A stretch of 64,000 nt of DNA from positions 62,001 to 126,000 of the forward strand of contig VCJN01003381.1 in assembly GCA_006384855.1 (NCBI GenBank), written 5' to 3'. Origin of the DNA: Tetraselmis striata (Eukaryota > Chlorophyta > Chlorodendrophyceae > Chlorodendrales > Chlorodendraceae). A program made the position numbers and the translations under genes. A model generated the notes under the pieces. It was not told where the DNA came from. It did not search any database and saw only the letters and a program-made list of their open reading frames with translations. Within the stretch, counting starts at the first letter, position 1, and each line of letters starts with the position of its first letter. Below are positions 46,726 to 60,300 of this stretch, piece by piece.

Positions 46726-49700
46726 CTACCACTCTTCCACCATCGACTTCACAATGCGGTTTGGGAAGACGGCAGTGCCGATGGGCAGGTTGGTCATGGG
46801 GGACACTGCGCGGCGGCGAAAGTGCGCCGCGATCGCCTCCCTCTCATACGTGTAGCCATCCTCCGCAAGCACGGGGTCCGCCATGATGTCCTGTGTGATC
46901 GGGCAGATGAGCCACTCCTCCATGTCCAGCGCGGTGGGGCCCGCTGCCGGTCGGGCGTCACTCTGGGCGGGAGCCCGCGCGTCCTTGAACTCCGCCAGCT
47001 GCTCCACCACATCTGCCAAGCTTGGCCTGGGCCATTCCCAACCACAAGATAGCTCAGCACCGATCCTCAAGCAACTTCAGCATGCCTATCTATGGTATTT
47101 CAAAATCAGCTACGGCGCACCCATATACCCCGTATTAGAAGCCTTGAATTGGGCTTGCACGCAGCCTACTATTGAGACCATTCGACATAGGTTCGTCTAC
47201 ATTTGAACACTACCGGGTAGGGCAAGTTCTTATTCGCACTGTTCTTAATAACACCGCGCCGACACCCGTATTTCTTATCAACATCAAACACCACCGCGTC
47301 CGCGGACTGGCAGCGTACGGCACGCAGTGAGTCCTCACCTGCGGCTCTGGTTGGAGTGCACACACCGCAGCGCCAGGCGCATCACACTGGCCGCCTTGGC
47401 GCTGTCCCACTGACCGGCGCCGGGCCGGCGGTCCAGCAGGTCCATCTCCATCCCGTCATCCTTGGCGTCCTTCACCTCATCAACCATGCCGGTCGGCTCC
47501 CTGCCCAACACAGCCACGCCAGGCCAGATGTCATCTCACCATTCTTTTAAGTGCAAAGAGAGAGAAAGAGAGAGAGAGAGAGGGAGCCGGACCACACTCG
47601 CCGCATCAGCACCAGCGGCATTCACCCGGGACAACGCTGGCCGGGACTCACGTGCGGCCCAGCAGCGCCAGCAGGATGGACACGCCCACGCTGTAGACGT
47701 CGCTGGCGGCGCGGTACTCCGCGCTCTGGATGTAGTGCGGGTCGATGAAGCCCAGGCTGCCCACCACGGTGGAGTGGCTGGAGATGCGCGTGCCGCCCAC
47801 GGGCACCGCCTTGGCCAGCCCCACGTCGGCGAGCTTGGCCATGCCGCTCCCGGACAGCAGGATGTTGGAGGGCTTGAAGTCGCGGTGCAGGATGGCGGAG
47901 GGCGAACTGTTGTGCAGGAAGAGCAGCCCCACGCACGCCTCGTACAGCATGCGCATGCGCACGTTCCAGGCGGCGTTGCCCTCGCGCAGGCGCTCCTCCA
48001 GTGTGCCGCCTGCCGGGGAGCAGCGGCACGGGGAAGGGGTGCGAAGCAAAACTTAGGCAAAGGTTAACTCCAGGGGAACAAACCGCCAGCCTTCACGGCT
48101 GCATCAGGGCGGCCGGCTGGTGCACAAGAGGCCCTCGCGTCATCGTTCGGATGTGCAATATGAAATTAAGTGGAGCCATCACGGCTTTCTGTTTATAGGA
48201 TGGGCGTAAAGTTCCCGTCATGCCAACAGGAGCAATATGGGTCAGCACACCCACACAAAAATCCCTTGTTAATGAGTTGGCATTTGTTGACAACTACGGA
48301 TACTTCAGCAAATACTTCGGATGTGCAGTATGAAACTATGTTGAGCCACGGTTGTCCTAAAGCCATCACTCCGATTGTCCATCACGCCAACTCATTTTCG
48401 TCAAACCATCATGCCTTCTGTGAACACAACATCATAGCGGAGTATACACAACATCAACGACAACATCAACGGCATGAGCAAAAAAGTGTCAGCACACAAA
48501 TCCCTTGTAAAGGTAAATAGCCCGCGCCGATGAGTTGAAATTGGCTGGAAACTATGGACTTTTAATCTCCAGGGTTAGCTTTTTCGAGCAAGCAAAGCGC
48601 TACAAAATGACCAACATGTTGCTGCCACTCTACCACATGCACCCCGTGCCATATTGATTGGGATGTTCTCCATAAATTCAAAAATATTGCGGAGCCCCCC
48701 CCCCCCCCCCCCCCCCCCGCCACAACCGCCATCATTACGCCGTCATTCCGCTCGGGGGAGGGTGTACATGCAGCGTTGCCCAGGTATGGCCGTCCCTCAC
48801 CCTCCATCAGCTCCATCACCACCGCCAGCCGCTCCTCGCACGCCGCGTAGATGTTGACAAGGTGGCGGTGCCGCAGGCGGGCCAGCGTCTGCGCCTCCGC
48901 CAGGTACTCCTTGCGCCCCTGCAGCCCCTCCGGGTCCAGCAGCTTTATGGCCACCGGCGCGCCGTCCAGTGTGCCGCGGTACACGGTGCCAAAGCCGCCG
49001 CTGCCGAGCACCTGCCGCGCGCCGCCCAGCGCAGCGTCCAGCTGTGTGGGGGTGATGTGGCGCAGGTTGGCGGCTGCCAGGTGGGGGCATGCCGTCATTG
49101 AGGGGGCGGGCAGCGCGATGGGGAGTCAGCCAGGATAGAGCAGCGCAGAAAGGGGAGGGGGTCATTCAATGAAGAAAAGGGGGGGGGGGGATCAGGTATA
49201 CAAATGCAGTAGTGAAATAGAACCCGCCTGGTATGGCCTTCGCCAAATACGAAAAGATCAAAACATATATACAATCCGTAGCCATACTTTGAGCATGCTT
49301 TATGGCATTTGCTTTTAACCCCCTCACGATGAAGGATGACCGAGTTTCATCCCGAAATGTATCAGAATTCACCACCAATACAAAGCTCGACGATTCAGAA
49401 CAAAATTCATTGTTCTTGGGATCCGTCGGCAAAATCGCTCGGGGTGTGTGAGAGAGAGAGAGGAGGGGGCAGAAGAGCGGGAGGGAAGATGCAGCTGCGA
49501 GGCAGGAATGAGGTCGGAAAGTCCCCGTACAGGGAGGGGCTGCACCATGCCGTGCCACCGGCTGGGGCGGAGCCACTCTCCGGACCGGGGCGGGCGGGCG
49601 CCACACCCTCGCCGTCTTGTCAGCGCTGCCGGTGGCCAGCCGCCTCCCGTCCGGGCTCCACGCCACAGAGTAGACCCGGCTAGTGTGCCCCTCCAGCGTG

Positions 49701-51029
49701 GCCACACACCGCCAGCCGCCCCTCCTCCGGGCGCCTCCCACACCCTCGCCGTCTCGTCAGCTGCCGGTGGCCAGTCGCCTGCCGTCCGGGCTCCACGCCA
49801 CGGAGCGGACCCAGCTAGTGTGCCCTCCAGCGTGGCCACACAGCGCCAGCCGCCCCCTCCTCCGGCGCCGCCTCCCACACCTCGCCGTCTTGTCAGCGCT
49901 GCCGGTGGCCAGCCGCCTGCCGTCCGGGCTCCACGCCACAAGACAGACCCAGCCAGTGTGCCCCTCCAGCGTGGCCACACACGCCAGCCGCCCCCTCCTC
50001 CGGGCGCCGCCTCCCACACCTCGCCGTCTTGTCGCTGCCGGTGGCCATCCGCCTGCCGTCCGGGCTCCACGCCACAGAGAAGACCCAGCCAGTGTGCCCC
50101 TCCAGCGTGGCTGCACACCGCCAGCCGCCCCTCCTCCGGGCGCCGCCTCCCACACCCTCGCCGTCTCGTCACCGCTGCCGGTGGCCAGTCGGCTGCCGTC
50201 CGGGCTCCACGCCACGGAGCGGACCCAGCTAGTGTGCGCCTCCAGCGTGGCCACACAGCGCCAGCCGTCCCCTCCTCCGTGGCCGCCTCCCACACCCTCG
50301 CCGTCTTGTCAGCGCTGCCGGTGGCCAGCCGCCTGCCGTCCGGGCTCCACGCCACGAAGCGGACATGGCCAATATGCTCCTCGGAGGCGACATCATCAGT
50401 GTGCCCCTCCAGCGTGGCCACACAGCGCCAGCCGCCCCCTCCTCCGGGCGCCGCCTCCCACACCTTCACCGTGTTGTCGGCGCTGCCGGTGGCCATCCGC
50501 CTGCCGTCCGGGCTCCACGCCACGGAGAGACAGACAGTGTGCCCTCCAGCGTGGCTGCACACCGCCAGCCGCCCCCCTCCGGGCGCCGCCTCCCACACCC
50601 TCGCCGTCTTGTCATCGCTGCAGGTGGCCAGCCGCCTACCGTCCGGGCTCCACGCCACGGACCAGACCCAGTTAGTGTGCCCCTCCAGCGTGGCCGCACA
50701 CCGCCAGCCGCCCCCTCCTCCGGGCGCCGCCTCCCACACCTTCACCGTCTTGTCAACGCTGCCGGTGGCCAGCCGCCTGCCGTCCGGGCGCCACGACACG
50801 GAGAGGACACCACCAGTGTGCCCCTCCAGCGTGGCCGCACACCGCCAGCCGCCCCCTCCTCCGGGCGCCGCCTCCCACACCCTCGCCGTGCTGTCCCAGC
50901 TGCCGGTGGCCATCCGCCTGCAGTCCAGCTCCACGCCACGGAGAGGACATCCTTGGTGTGGCCGCGCACTATCGCCTCTGCTGCCACCACTACCGCGCCA
51001 CCCCCAACAGGGCCTAAAGCGGCCGCCAT
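46726..51029 (-). CDS. WD40-kinase-U-box gene, copy D (WD40 exon frame-broken)
   Basis: Exons 49073-48801, 48009-47652, 47500-47339 and 47026-46726 are open and nearly identical to copy E: kinase G-loop, [18 protein letters not shown] and a full U-box. The WD40 exon (51029 to about 49546) still shows ten repeats but contains a dozen or more single-base gains and losses, mostly in C or G runs, that shift the frame repeatedly between about 49720 and 50940. The same kind of indel continues upstream to about 52345, outside any coding need. Two readings: a real pseudogene, or a stretch of poorly polished assembly. The second seems likelier because the indels cluster by position rather than by gene. 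Confidence 0.7.
47556..47583 (+). repeat. GA microsatellite in intron 3 of copy D
   Basis: An AGAGAGAAAGAGAGAGAG-type tract between kinase exons 3 and 4 recurs at 58178-58205 in copy E and is much shorter in copies A and C. Confidence 0.8.
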
Positions 51030-52400
51030 ATCGATCTGCTCAGACGTATATCTTTACGCTGGCCGGCAGCGGCACGGGGAAGCAGGCCACAGTCGGCAGC
51101 AGCAGTCGCAACCGCCAGCCCCTGCTGGCCCCTCTTGATGTTTCGTCGCCCCACCGCTCCACTGCTGCCCTCTCTGGACTCGCCGGGAGACCTGCCACCC
51201 TGGCGGGTGTGCAAGTGAGACGCAGCGCGTGTCGTACCACAGGTGGATCGTTCAGGGGAAAACCACCGCCGAAGACGGGGCTGGTGGGGTAAGTTGACAG
51301 CGGATGATGAACGCCGCCGCAGGCGCGCTGCTGCGCCAGTGTTCATATACATAAGGCGGCGGTGAAAAAGCCCTAGTAGTCACTGCTGCGCCTCAATTGC
51401 TGCCGGTTGCCTCATACGGGTTGTCCGTGAATGATTCTGTGATGCGAACTTGGCAATTCCGTCTGATACATGCATATTGAGGACAAATCATCGGATGCGT
51501 ACCGGGTGCCCGTACTGGATTCCGATGATGGTTACACGCGGGCACTCTGAATAACTTGGCTCATAGGATGCTGACGGCCGTGATGGGGTTGCAGCAGTAG
51601 GTTGGTAACACGCGCGGGGTAGACTCGGATAAGGTAACGATAGGAAGGAAGGTAAGGTAGTAACGAATGAAGCTGACGATGTCGATGAGCGATCGGTATG
51701 CACGGGTACTGGTAGCGACGCGGGCGGTGGAGGTTCTGCCCGCAAAGTTGAAAGGTCACCGGGGAAGTGGCGCCGCGCACTCAGTGGTCGCGACGGTGTC
51801 GGGTCACCTGCGGGACGACGACACGAGACGGCCAGACGGCGAGATGAGGCTGTACAGCAGGTCGTGGACGAAAATCGCCGTGAGCGCAGATTGAGACCCG
51901 CCCACCTTTCCCTGCCCACCCTTTTCTGGCCAGCCCCGGGCAGTTGGTGCCATTTCCCGGGGTTAATAATACGAGTACAAGGTACCCGCAATTACCCGCG
52001 CTGCGGTTGCTCGCGCCCGCTCCCTGCTGGCTTAATAGCCGCCCGCCATTAACGTAAAGCAGTCGAGCAGGCGGGGCAGTAGCCCCTGATTTGGTTGGGA
52101 AAACGATGGCAGTAGCCCCTGCTCTGGTTGGGAAGACTACCCCCTCTGTTGCCGCCACTGCCGCCCCCCCCCCCCCCTGGCGGCCTCTCCGCCCACACTA
52201 CGCCCCCTTATTTGAGGAACCAATCATATAAGGATCAGGTATATAACCTTTCTAGATTGTCACTGTAGGACTTTTATAAGGATCTCAAAGCCCTGCTGCA
52301 GAGGTTTATTGGCATCTTAATGGATGGACCACAGCGACATGGACCTGCTGTGTGGGATGGAACGCTCAGCATGTATGACAACTTGACCGACAAACCAAAA
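51030..52400. repeat. upstream repeat block, copy D
   Basis: It matches 40396-41780 and 61708-63080 except for scattered one-base indels (for example near 51494, 51577, 51770, 51936 and 52345). Confidence 0.65.
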
Positions 52401-52594
52401 AGACACCTATGTATTTATGCACATATCTACAGGTATCATGTATGTATGTATGTTTGCACAGCCACATATGACTGTCATTGCCATGTATTTAGAAATGGCA
52501 GAGACAAGGCATGCATGGGGACGATGCAAGTGCCGTAGAGTACACATACATCAGGTACTCTTCTGATGTCCATTTCCCCGTGAGCAATGCCCAC

Positions 52595-55500
52595 TTTCCC
52601 ACTTGGCTCATTGAACGCTGAGGAGGGTGGAGGGGGAGGAGGGGGAAGGGGGGGCCAACCTCCTCGGCCCTGCGCAGCCCCATGGCGTTGTGGGCACCTC
52701 TCCTCCGGGCACCACTCCACCACTCCTCCCCGTGGCTGTTTGTCTTCCACTGCTGGCACCCGTTGAGTAGCGTGAGGTAATCATTAGTCCGACTCGGGCA
52801 CGCATAGACTTCTCGTGCGCCGAGTTGCTCTCTCGGGCGGCCGGGGAAAGTACGGGCATGCTCACGATGGTGACCGCCTCGCTTGTGCACCCAAACTTGC
52901 CGCCAACCAGCAGCATCTTGGCCAGCGGGGTGGTACAGCTGGAACGTCACTGGCGATCACGGCACATTGCATGCGGATAGGACGTCCGCCCCCATGTGTT
53001 ACCGCTTCGATTACCGTACCCAGCTGGGATACTGTAGTATCAGCCAAGCTGTTTGTCCTCCCAGCTGCCCCGAGCCCATCCGGGATACTCAACAACTGCC
53101 CAGACAATCTGAAATATATCATGAGTACAATTGTGGCAGTAGTGCAGCTGTGGTGTGCACATACAGAGGCTTTGCGGGGCGGATTTACCATTGGCGGCCC
53201 ATGTGTATGAGCGCGCCAGTGTGGCCCAGCAAGGAATCTATTGCAAAATATGGCTGCGAGGTGGGTGCGGGGTGATGGGCGCCTTAGCTACCCGGGTAGA
53301 TTCCAGAGGCAGGAGTGGCTCAGAGCTCGGTGGAGCTGACCTGGGGGGCGCGCGGGTCCATGAACTCAAATTACAGCAGGTTTGCCACGTTGGGGCTCTT
53401 CAGCAGCAGCCCGACATCGACCAAGCTGGTGTGATGGACCTCCGGCACCGACGCCAACAGCTCTCCTCTCGTTGCGGAAGGCGCTCTCCGTGAAAAGGCG
53501 GTAGCAGGTGCCAGGGCCGCGCGGCCCGAGTGCTGGTTTGCTGCGGCCTAGCTGGCGGGGAACACCTGCGGGGCGACCATGCCATGCGGTGTCAGGCCAT
53601 GATGCACAGAGTCAGGAGCCATGCCGCGGCAACGCAGGCCGATTATCGTGCAACCAACAAGATCATCAAACTCATTGTCAGTTTGTGTCCTTGCACCGGT
53701 GCCAAGACGGGGGAGGGGATCCACCGCGAGCGAGTCCAGGCCCATCTTGGGGTTGTGCACCTTGAACTTGCAGCAGCTGCTGTCGGAGACGTAGAGGATG
53801 CCACCCACAGTGAGGCTCGTCTCCGCGATCGGATCGACACGATGCTCTTGCTCATGCCCTCCTCCACCTAGTCGAAGATCTTGGCACGCAGGGCGGCGGG
53901 AAGCTGACTCTAGATTGGCAGGATTAGCATCTCTGGTGTGCCTTCACCCCACTGGTCCGGGCGCTCCTGAAACACTGAGCGCACACATGCGGGGTGCAGC
54001 ATCTGTCCGTCACTCCATTGCGGCGACATCTGAGCGGTCGCTGTGTTTTTTGGCTCCTGCGAGTCTTTTGGTATGAATATTTGGCGACTACTGGTGTCAA
54101 CAACAGAGCGCCAATGAAATCTGAAATCTTCCGTCCTCACATAGTAGTATAGACGCGCCAGGATACACGGCCCGCCTGCAGAGCAACGCGTGTCGTCTCC
54201 ATCTCGTCCCGGCCAGTCATGTGGATGAGGATGTCCCCAGTGCAGTGGCTAAGGTGGATGGTCACCGCCTGCTTCACCGCGTCCTCCACGCAGTACTCAT
54301 GCAGGCAGACGTGCGGACAAGTGGGCATGAGCCCCGCAGCCTCCATGGCGGCCCGTTGTCGTACTTGATGGGTCTCTGGACGAGGCGAGGCACACATGTA
54401 TTTCCTCCTGACCCAGAGGGCGCTCAGGGGGCTGGGGGGGGGGGGGGGGCACCTGCGGCGTCTTGCTGAGGATCACGTCCTCGGGGAAGGGGCGCCCCGG
54501 GATTCTAAAGACAAGCACGCTGCTGAAAATTAAGTATGGATGACTGCTTGGCGTCCAGGGTGGCCGAGGTTACGATGAGCTTGAAGTGACGGTGGCGGGC
54601 CACCACCTGCGGAGCAAGCCAAATCGACATCGTTCAGTGCAATTACATTAGTAAGAGAGAACAGGAGAAATCTTTCTTTTGTACACACGCGCTCACATCA
54701 AATAGGCAGTGCAAGTAGAGCAAATGTTGATGGTGCCTTTTCGCGCGGGACTCCGTCGCCACCGGTGTGCTGCTCTCCGGCAGCGGGGCGCCAAGGAAGG
54801 GCTGGAGCCAGTTTTACGGCGCAAAGCAGGGTGTCCGGTGTTGGGGTGGTGGGACGACCGCAAGGCGGAGATGTTGGTGTTGATGATACAGATTCGCGGC
54901 CTAGGAGGATCACGCGATGGGTTGTATTCAGTCAAGCAGCGTTGCACACGTCCTACCCTGGGTTGCTGCATACGTCACATGAAAAAGATACTGGGGGCCC
55001 GGTGTGGGCATCGGAGGGAGGGCGCGCGCAGCAGGGACAGCGTAGCAGCTCGTACGGGTCTGATAGTGTGGGGGCGTGTATACCCGGTAGATACACATGT
55101 GTACTTGAGGTGAGAAAGTATCTAAGTCTCCAGCAACTTATGTCCTATCAAGGTGTCACGCCTCATCAAGCTACGCCTGCTCAAAGCATTTGGGCCGCAC
55201 ATGTGCGTAATCTCTGGGCACTGGGGCGTTGTATGTGGGTTGTATTGGCCTTTACTTACTACCGGACCCAGCTCACAGCAGCCCCCGCTGCCCGGGTTGA
55301 GGGGCGTGCCATGCAAGGTGGGCCAGGGCGTGGAGGCAGCGCGCTGGGAGGGGGGGGGGGGGGGGGGGGGGGCGGGGGGGGGGCACCTGGTCATCACCAG
55401 CTCACCAGTGGTAGCAGACGTAGTCCGGCATATAGCCCAGGCCGTACAGCACGCTGCTTGGTGAAGGAAGCACGGCATGCCGGTGCGGCAGTTGTTACTC

Positions 55501-55715
55501 GCCGATGCCGTTCATCTTGGCGCCTGGTGGAGGGTCTCGGCGCAGATGGCCTTGCGCACGACGTCCCGGTTGGACCCGCACGAGGTGAGCAGAATCTTCT
55601 GGCTGGTCAGGATGTCATCACCTGCGAACTTGGCGATGGGCGGGTGTCGGAAGGTGAGCGATGGCATCGTAGCACCAGCCGCCAGCACGTCCCACAGTTT
55701 CAAATGCCATTATTG
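52595..55715 (-). pseudogene. Prp16-like DEAH helicase relic, unit E
   Basis: A nearly exact copy of 41970-45090, with the same missing motifs, same order and same breaks. Shared breaks show that the decay happened before the duplication. Extra one-base differences occur near 52990, 53970, 55490 and 55522. Confidence 0.72.
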
Positions 55716-57347
55716 GCATCCTGAGCAATGACCCACGAAAGCTGATATCAAACATATGGCAATACATTGATGAGCGCTGTGAAGTTATTCCTGTAGAGCC
55801 TTTCACAAGATGCCCTCAGCCATCTCTGGCGCTTACTCAAACTACTAGACATATCACCATGCAGTTGAATGCTATCTACGCCCCGGTTTCCAATGTAGAG
55901 CTCCAACACCTGTACAGAATTGTCATCAATGTCACTGCTAGCGATAAAACAGCCTGCCGAAATTGCGTGTTTTGCATACATCAGCGCCACAAATACTACG
56001 TTCGGCATAGCCATATGATCTCTCCCGCAGAGCTGAGGAAAGCCATGCCGCTGCCATTGCAACAGCGCCAAATAGCAAACACAGCTGGCGGGATATGGGT
56101 TGTGCAAAGACCGGGCGCAGCGTCGTGTGTGCTCTTTGTCGGTGGGCAGCTCTGCGGCTGGTCCAAGTGCCCAAAAAACTTTGCCATCCTCCGCCACTTT
56201 CTCAGCGGTCGGCTGGACCCGCCTGGCAGCTCCCTGCAGTACACCATACAACAAATGCGCAGAAAGAGCTCGGCGGCAAATAATTAGGCGGGCACACCGA
56301 GCCATGGGTGGCCCACGCTCCAGACACAGCGTCTCGTGCGACATAGAGGCAGCATCTGGCATCCGCCACGGCTTGTTGCATCCTATCGCTTGTTTCTAAC
56401 GCGCGGTGCCTGCGACGACGCTTGCGGCGCACCGGCAAGCAGGCAGGTGGGCAGCCACCGTCCCGCTTTCAACGCGGGCGAGTGTTGACGGATTACTAGA
56501 GCAGTTGCCGAGCTGGGTGATTTCCTTCTCTTCCGGCATCGCACTCTGGACACATCAGGGGCACTACCCACCCTCCGCGGCCACACCGCCAGAGGCCCAG
56601 GTGCACACCCATGCCACTACTGGGTACCAGTTGCCCGGCAGGTTGCGCAATTTCTTGATACGTTCTGGATTATTGTATAAAACGCACGTGTGGCTATGTG
56701 GCTCAAAAGACCAAACAACACAGCACAGACTCCAAAATATACCGGTGCAATATACAGGCGGGGCAGTTTTGTGTGAGCATCGCCTCCCTTACACAGAGAT
56801 TGAATGACACCAGTACTACTTGCGCCACCACGGCACCGCCACCCAGGGCGGAGCGGAGGATGCCAACCCAAACACTCTGCGCCTAAAGTAGGAATGACGA
56901 CGTCCACTGTCCAGGAACCGGCGGCGCACACATAGCCATCTACGCGCCAATGCCGGTGAGCGCGTCTCAGCTCGCGATTGGCGACGACTGATGGTCCGTA
57001 GATAGGCGCCGCTACCACCGTTCCATCCTCATGCTCGGCTACACGGCACAGGATGGCAGCGACTTGGGGGAAGGAGCTGTTCCGAAGCAACGAAGCTGCG
57101 CAGGGTGCAGCCATGCGGCCATCCGCTTGCGCCATCTCGCCGGTACATTTCGTCGCCGGCGCACGGCAGCGCTGCTGTCCGAGTGGCACGCCTGATCCGG
57201 CTAGCCACGGTTCCTGCTCAGCCTGCTCGCGGGTGAGAGGTCCGTCACACAGGGCGCCAACACAGCGGGAGTCACAAATCAGGAGCACGCAGCCGGTTCA
57301 TTCCGGCTCAAGGCCGCCACAAGCGGCGCACATCGTGCGCCAGGCCC
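55716..57347. repeat. downstream repeat block, copy E
   Basis: A nearly exact copy of 45091-46725. No gene is called. Confidence 0.65.
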
Positions 57348-60300
57348 CTACCACTCTTCCACCATCGACTTCACAATGCGGTTTGGGAAGACGGCAGTGC
57401 CGATGGGCAGGTTGGTCATGGGGGACACTGCGCGGCGGCGAAAGTGCGCCGCGATCGCCTCCCTCTCATACGTGTAGCCATCCTCCGCAAGCACGGGGTC
57501 CGCCATGATGTCCTGTGTGATCGGGCAGATGAGCCACTCCTCCATGTCCAGCGCGGTGGGGCCCGCTGCCGGTCGGGCGTCACTCTGGGCGGGAGCCCGC
57601 GCGTCCTTGAACTCCGCCAGCTGCTCCACCACATCTGCCAAGCTTGGCCTGGGCCATTCCCAACCACAAGATAGCTCAGCACCGATCCTCAAGCAACTTC
57701 AGCATGCCTATCTATGGTATTTCAAAATCAGCTACGGCGCACCCATATACCCCGTATTAGAAGCCTTGAATTGGGCTTGCACGCAGCCTACTATTGAGAC
57801 CATTCGACATAGGTTCGTCTACATTTGAACACTACCGGGTAGGGCAAGTTCTTATTCGCACTGTTCTTAATAACACCGCGCCGACACCCGTATTTCTTAT
57901 CAACATCAAACACCACCGCGTCCGCGGACTGGCAGCGTACGGCACGCAGTGAGTCCTCACCTGCGGCTCTGGTTGGAGTGCACACACCGCAGCGCCAGGC
58001 GCATCACACTGGCCGCCTTGGCGCTGTCCCACTGACCGGCGCCGGGCCGGCGGTCCAGCAGGTCCATCTCCATCCCGTCATCCTTGGCGTCCTTCACCTC
58101 ATCAACCATGCCGGTCGGCTCCCTGCCCAACACAGCCACGCCAGGCCAGATGTCATCTCACCATTCTTTTAAGTGCAAAGAGAGAGAAAGAGAGAGAGAG
58201 AGAGGGAGCCGGACCACACTCGCCGCATCAGCACCAGCGGCATTCACCCGGGACAACGCTGGCCGGGACTCACGTGCGGCCCAGCAGCGCCAGCAGGATG
58301 GACACGCCCACGCTGTAGACGTCGCTGGCGGCGCGGTACTCCGCGCTCTGGATGTAGTGCGGGTCGATGAAGCCCAGGCTGCCCACCACGGTGGAGTGGC
58401 TGGAGATGCGCGTGCCGCCCACGGGCACCGCCTTGGCCAGCCCCACGTCGGCGAGCTTGGCCATGCCGCTCCCGGACAGCAGGATGTTGGAGGGCTTGAA
58501 GTCGCGGTGCAGGATGGCGGAGGGCGAACTGTTGTGCAGGAAGAGCAGCCCCACGCACGCCTCGTACAGCATGCGCATGCGCACGTTCCAGGCGGCGTTG
58601 CCCTCGCGCAGGCGCTCCTCCAGTGTGCCGCCTGCCGGGGAGCAGCGGCACGGGGAAGGGGTGCGAAGCAAAACTTAGGCAAAGGTTAACTCCAGGGGAA
58701 CAAACCGCCAGCCTTCACGGCTGCATCAGGGCGGCCGGCTGGTGCACAAGAGGCCCTCGCGTCATCGTTCGGATGTGCAATATGAAATTAAGTGGAGCCA
58801 TCACGGCTTTCTGTTTATAGGATGGGCGTAAAGTTCCCGTCATGCCAACAGGAGCAATATGGGTCAGCACACCCACACAAAAATCCCTTGTTAATGAGTT
58901 GGCATTTGTTGACAACTACGGATACTTCAGCAAATACTTCGGATGTGCAGTATGAAACTATGTTGAGCCACGGTTGTCCTAAAGCCATCACTCCGATTGT
59001 CCATCACGCCAACTCATTTTCGTCAAACCATCATGCCTTCTGTGAACACAACATCATAGCGGAGTATACACAACATCAACGACAACATCAACGGCATGAG
59101 CAAAAAAGTGTCAGCACACAAATCCCTTGTAAAGGTAAATAGCCCGCGCCGATGAGTTGAAATTGGCTGGAAACTATGGACTTTTAATCTCCAGGGTTAG
59201 CTTTTTCGAGCAAGCAAAGCGCTACAAAATGACCAACATGTTGCTGCCACTCTACCACATGCACCCCGTGCCATATTGATTGGGATGTTCTCCATAAATT
59301 CAAAAATATTGCGGAGCCCCCCCCCCCCCCCCCCCCCCCCCCCGCCACAACCGCCATCATTACGCCGTCATTCCGCTCGGGGGAGGGTGTACATGCAGCG
59401 TTGCCCAGGTATGGCCGTCCCTCACCCTCCATCAGCTCCATCACCACCGCCAGCCGCTCCTCGCACGCCGCGTAGATGTTGACAAGGTGGCGGTGCCGCA
59501 GGCGGGCCAGCGTCTGCGCCTCCGCCAGGTACTCCTTGCGCCCCTGCAGCCCCTCCGGGTCCAGCAGCTTTATGGCCACCGGCGCGCCGTCCAGTGTGCC
59601 GCGGTACACGGTGCCAAAGCCGCCGCTGCCGAGCACCTGCCGCGCGCCGCCCAGCGCAGCGTCCAGCTGTGTGGGGGTGATGTGGCGCAGGTTGGCGGCT
59701 GCCAGGTGGGGGCATGCCGTCATTGAGGGGGCGGGCAGCGCGATGGGGAGTCAGCCAGGATAGAGCAGCGCAGAAAGGGGAGGGGGTCATTCAATGAAGA
59801 AAAGGGGGGGGGGGGGATCAGGTATACAAATGCAGTAGTGAAATAGAACCCGCCTGGTATGGCCTTCGCCAAATACGAAAAGATCAAAACATATATACAA
59901 TCCGTAGCCATACTTTGAGCATGCTTTATGGCATTTGCTTTTAACCCCCTCACGATGAAGGATGACCGAGTTTCATCCCGAAATGTATCAGAATTCACCA
60001 CCAATACAAAGCTCGACGATTCAGAACAAAATTCATTGTTCTTGGGATCCGTCGGCAAAATCGCTCGGGGTGTGTGTGAGAGAGAGAGAGGAGGGGGCAG
60101 AAGAGCGGGAGGGAAGATGCAGCTGCGAGGCAGGAATGAGGTCGGAAAGTCCCCGTACAGGGAGGGGCTGCACCATGCCGTGCCACCGGCTGGGGCGGAG
60201 CCACTCTCCGGACCGGGGCGGGCGGGCGCCACACCCTCGCCGTCTTGTCAGCGCTGCCGGTGGCCAGCCGCCTCCCGTCCGGGCTCCACGCCACAGAGTA

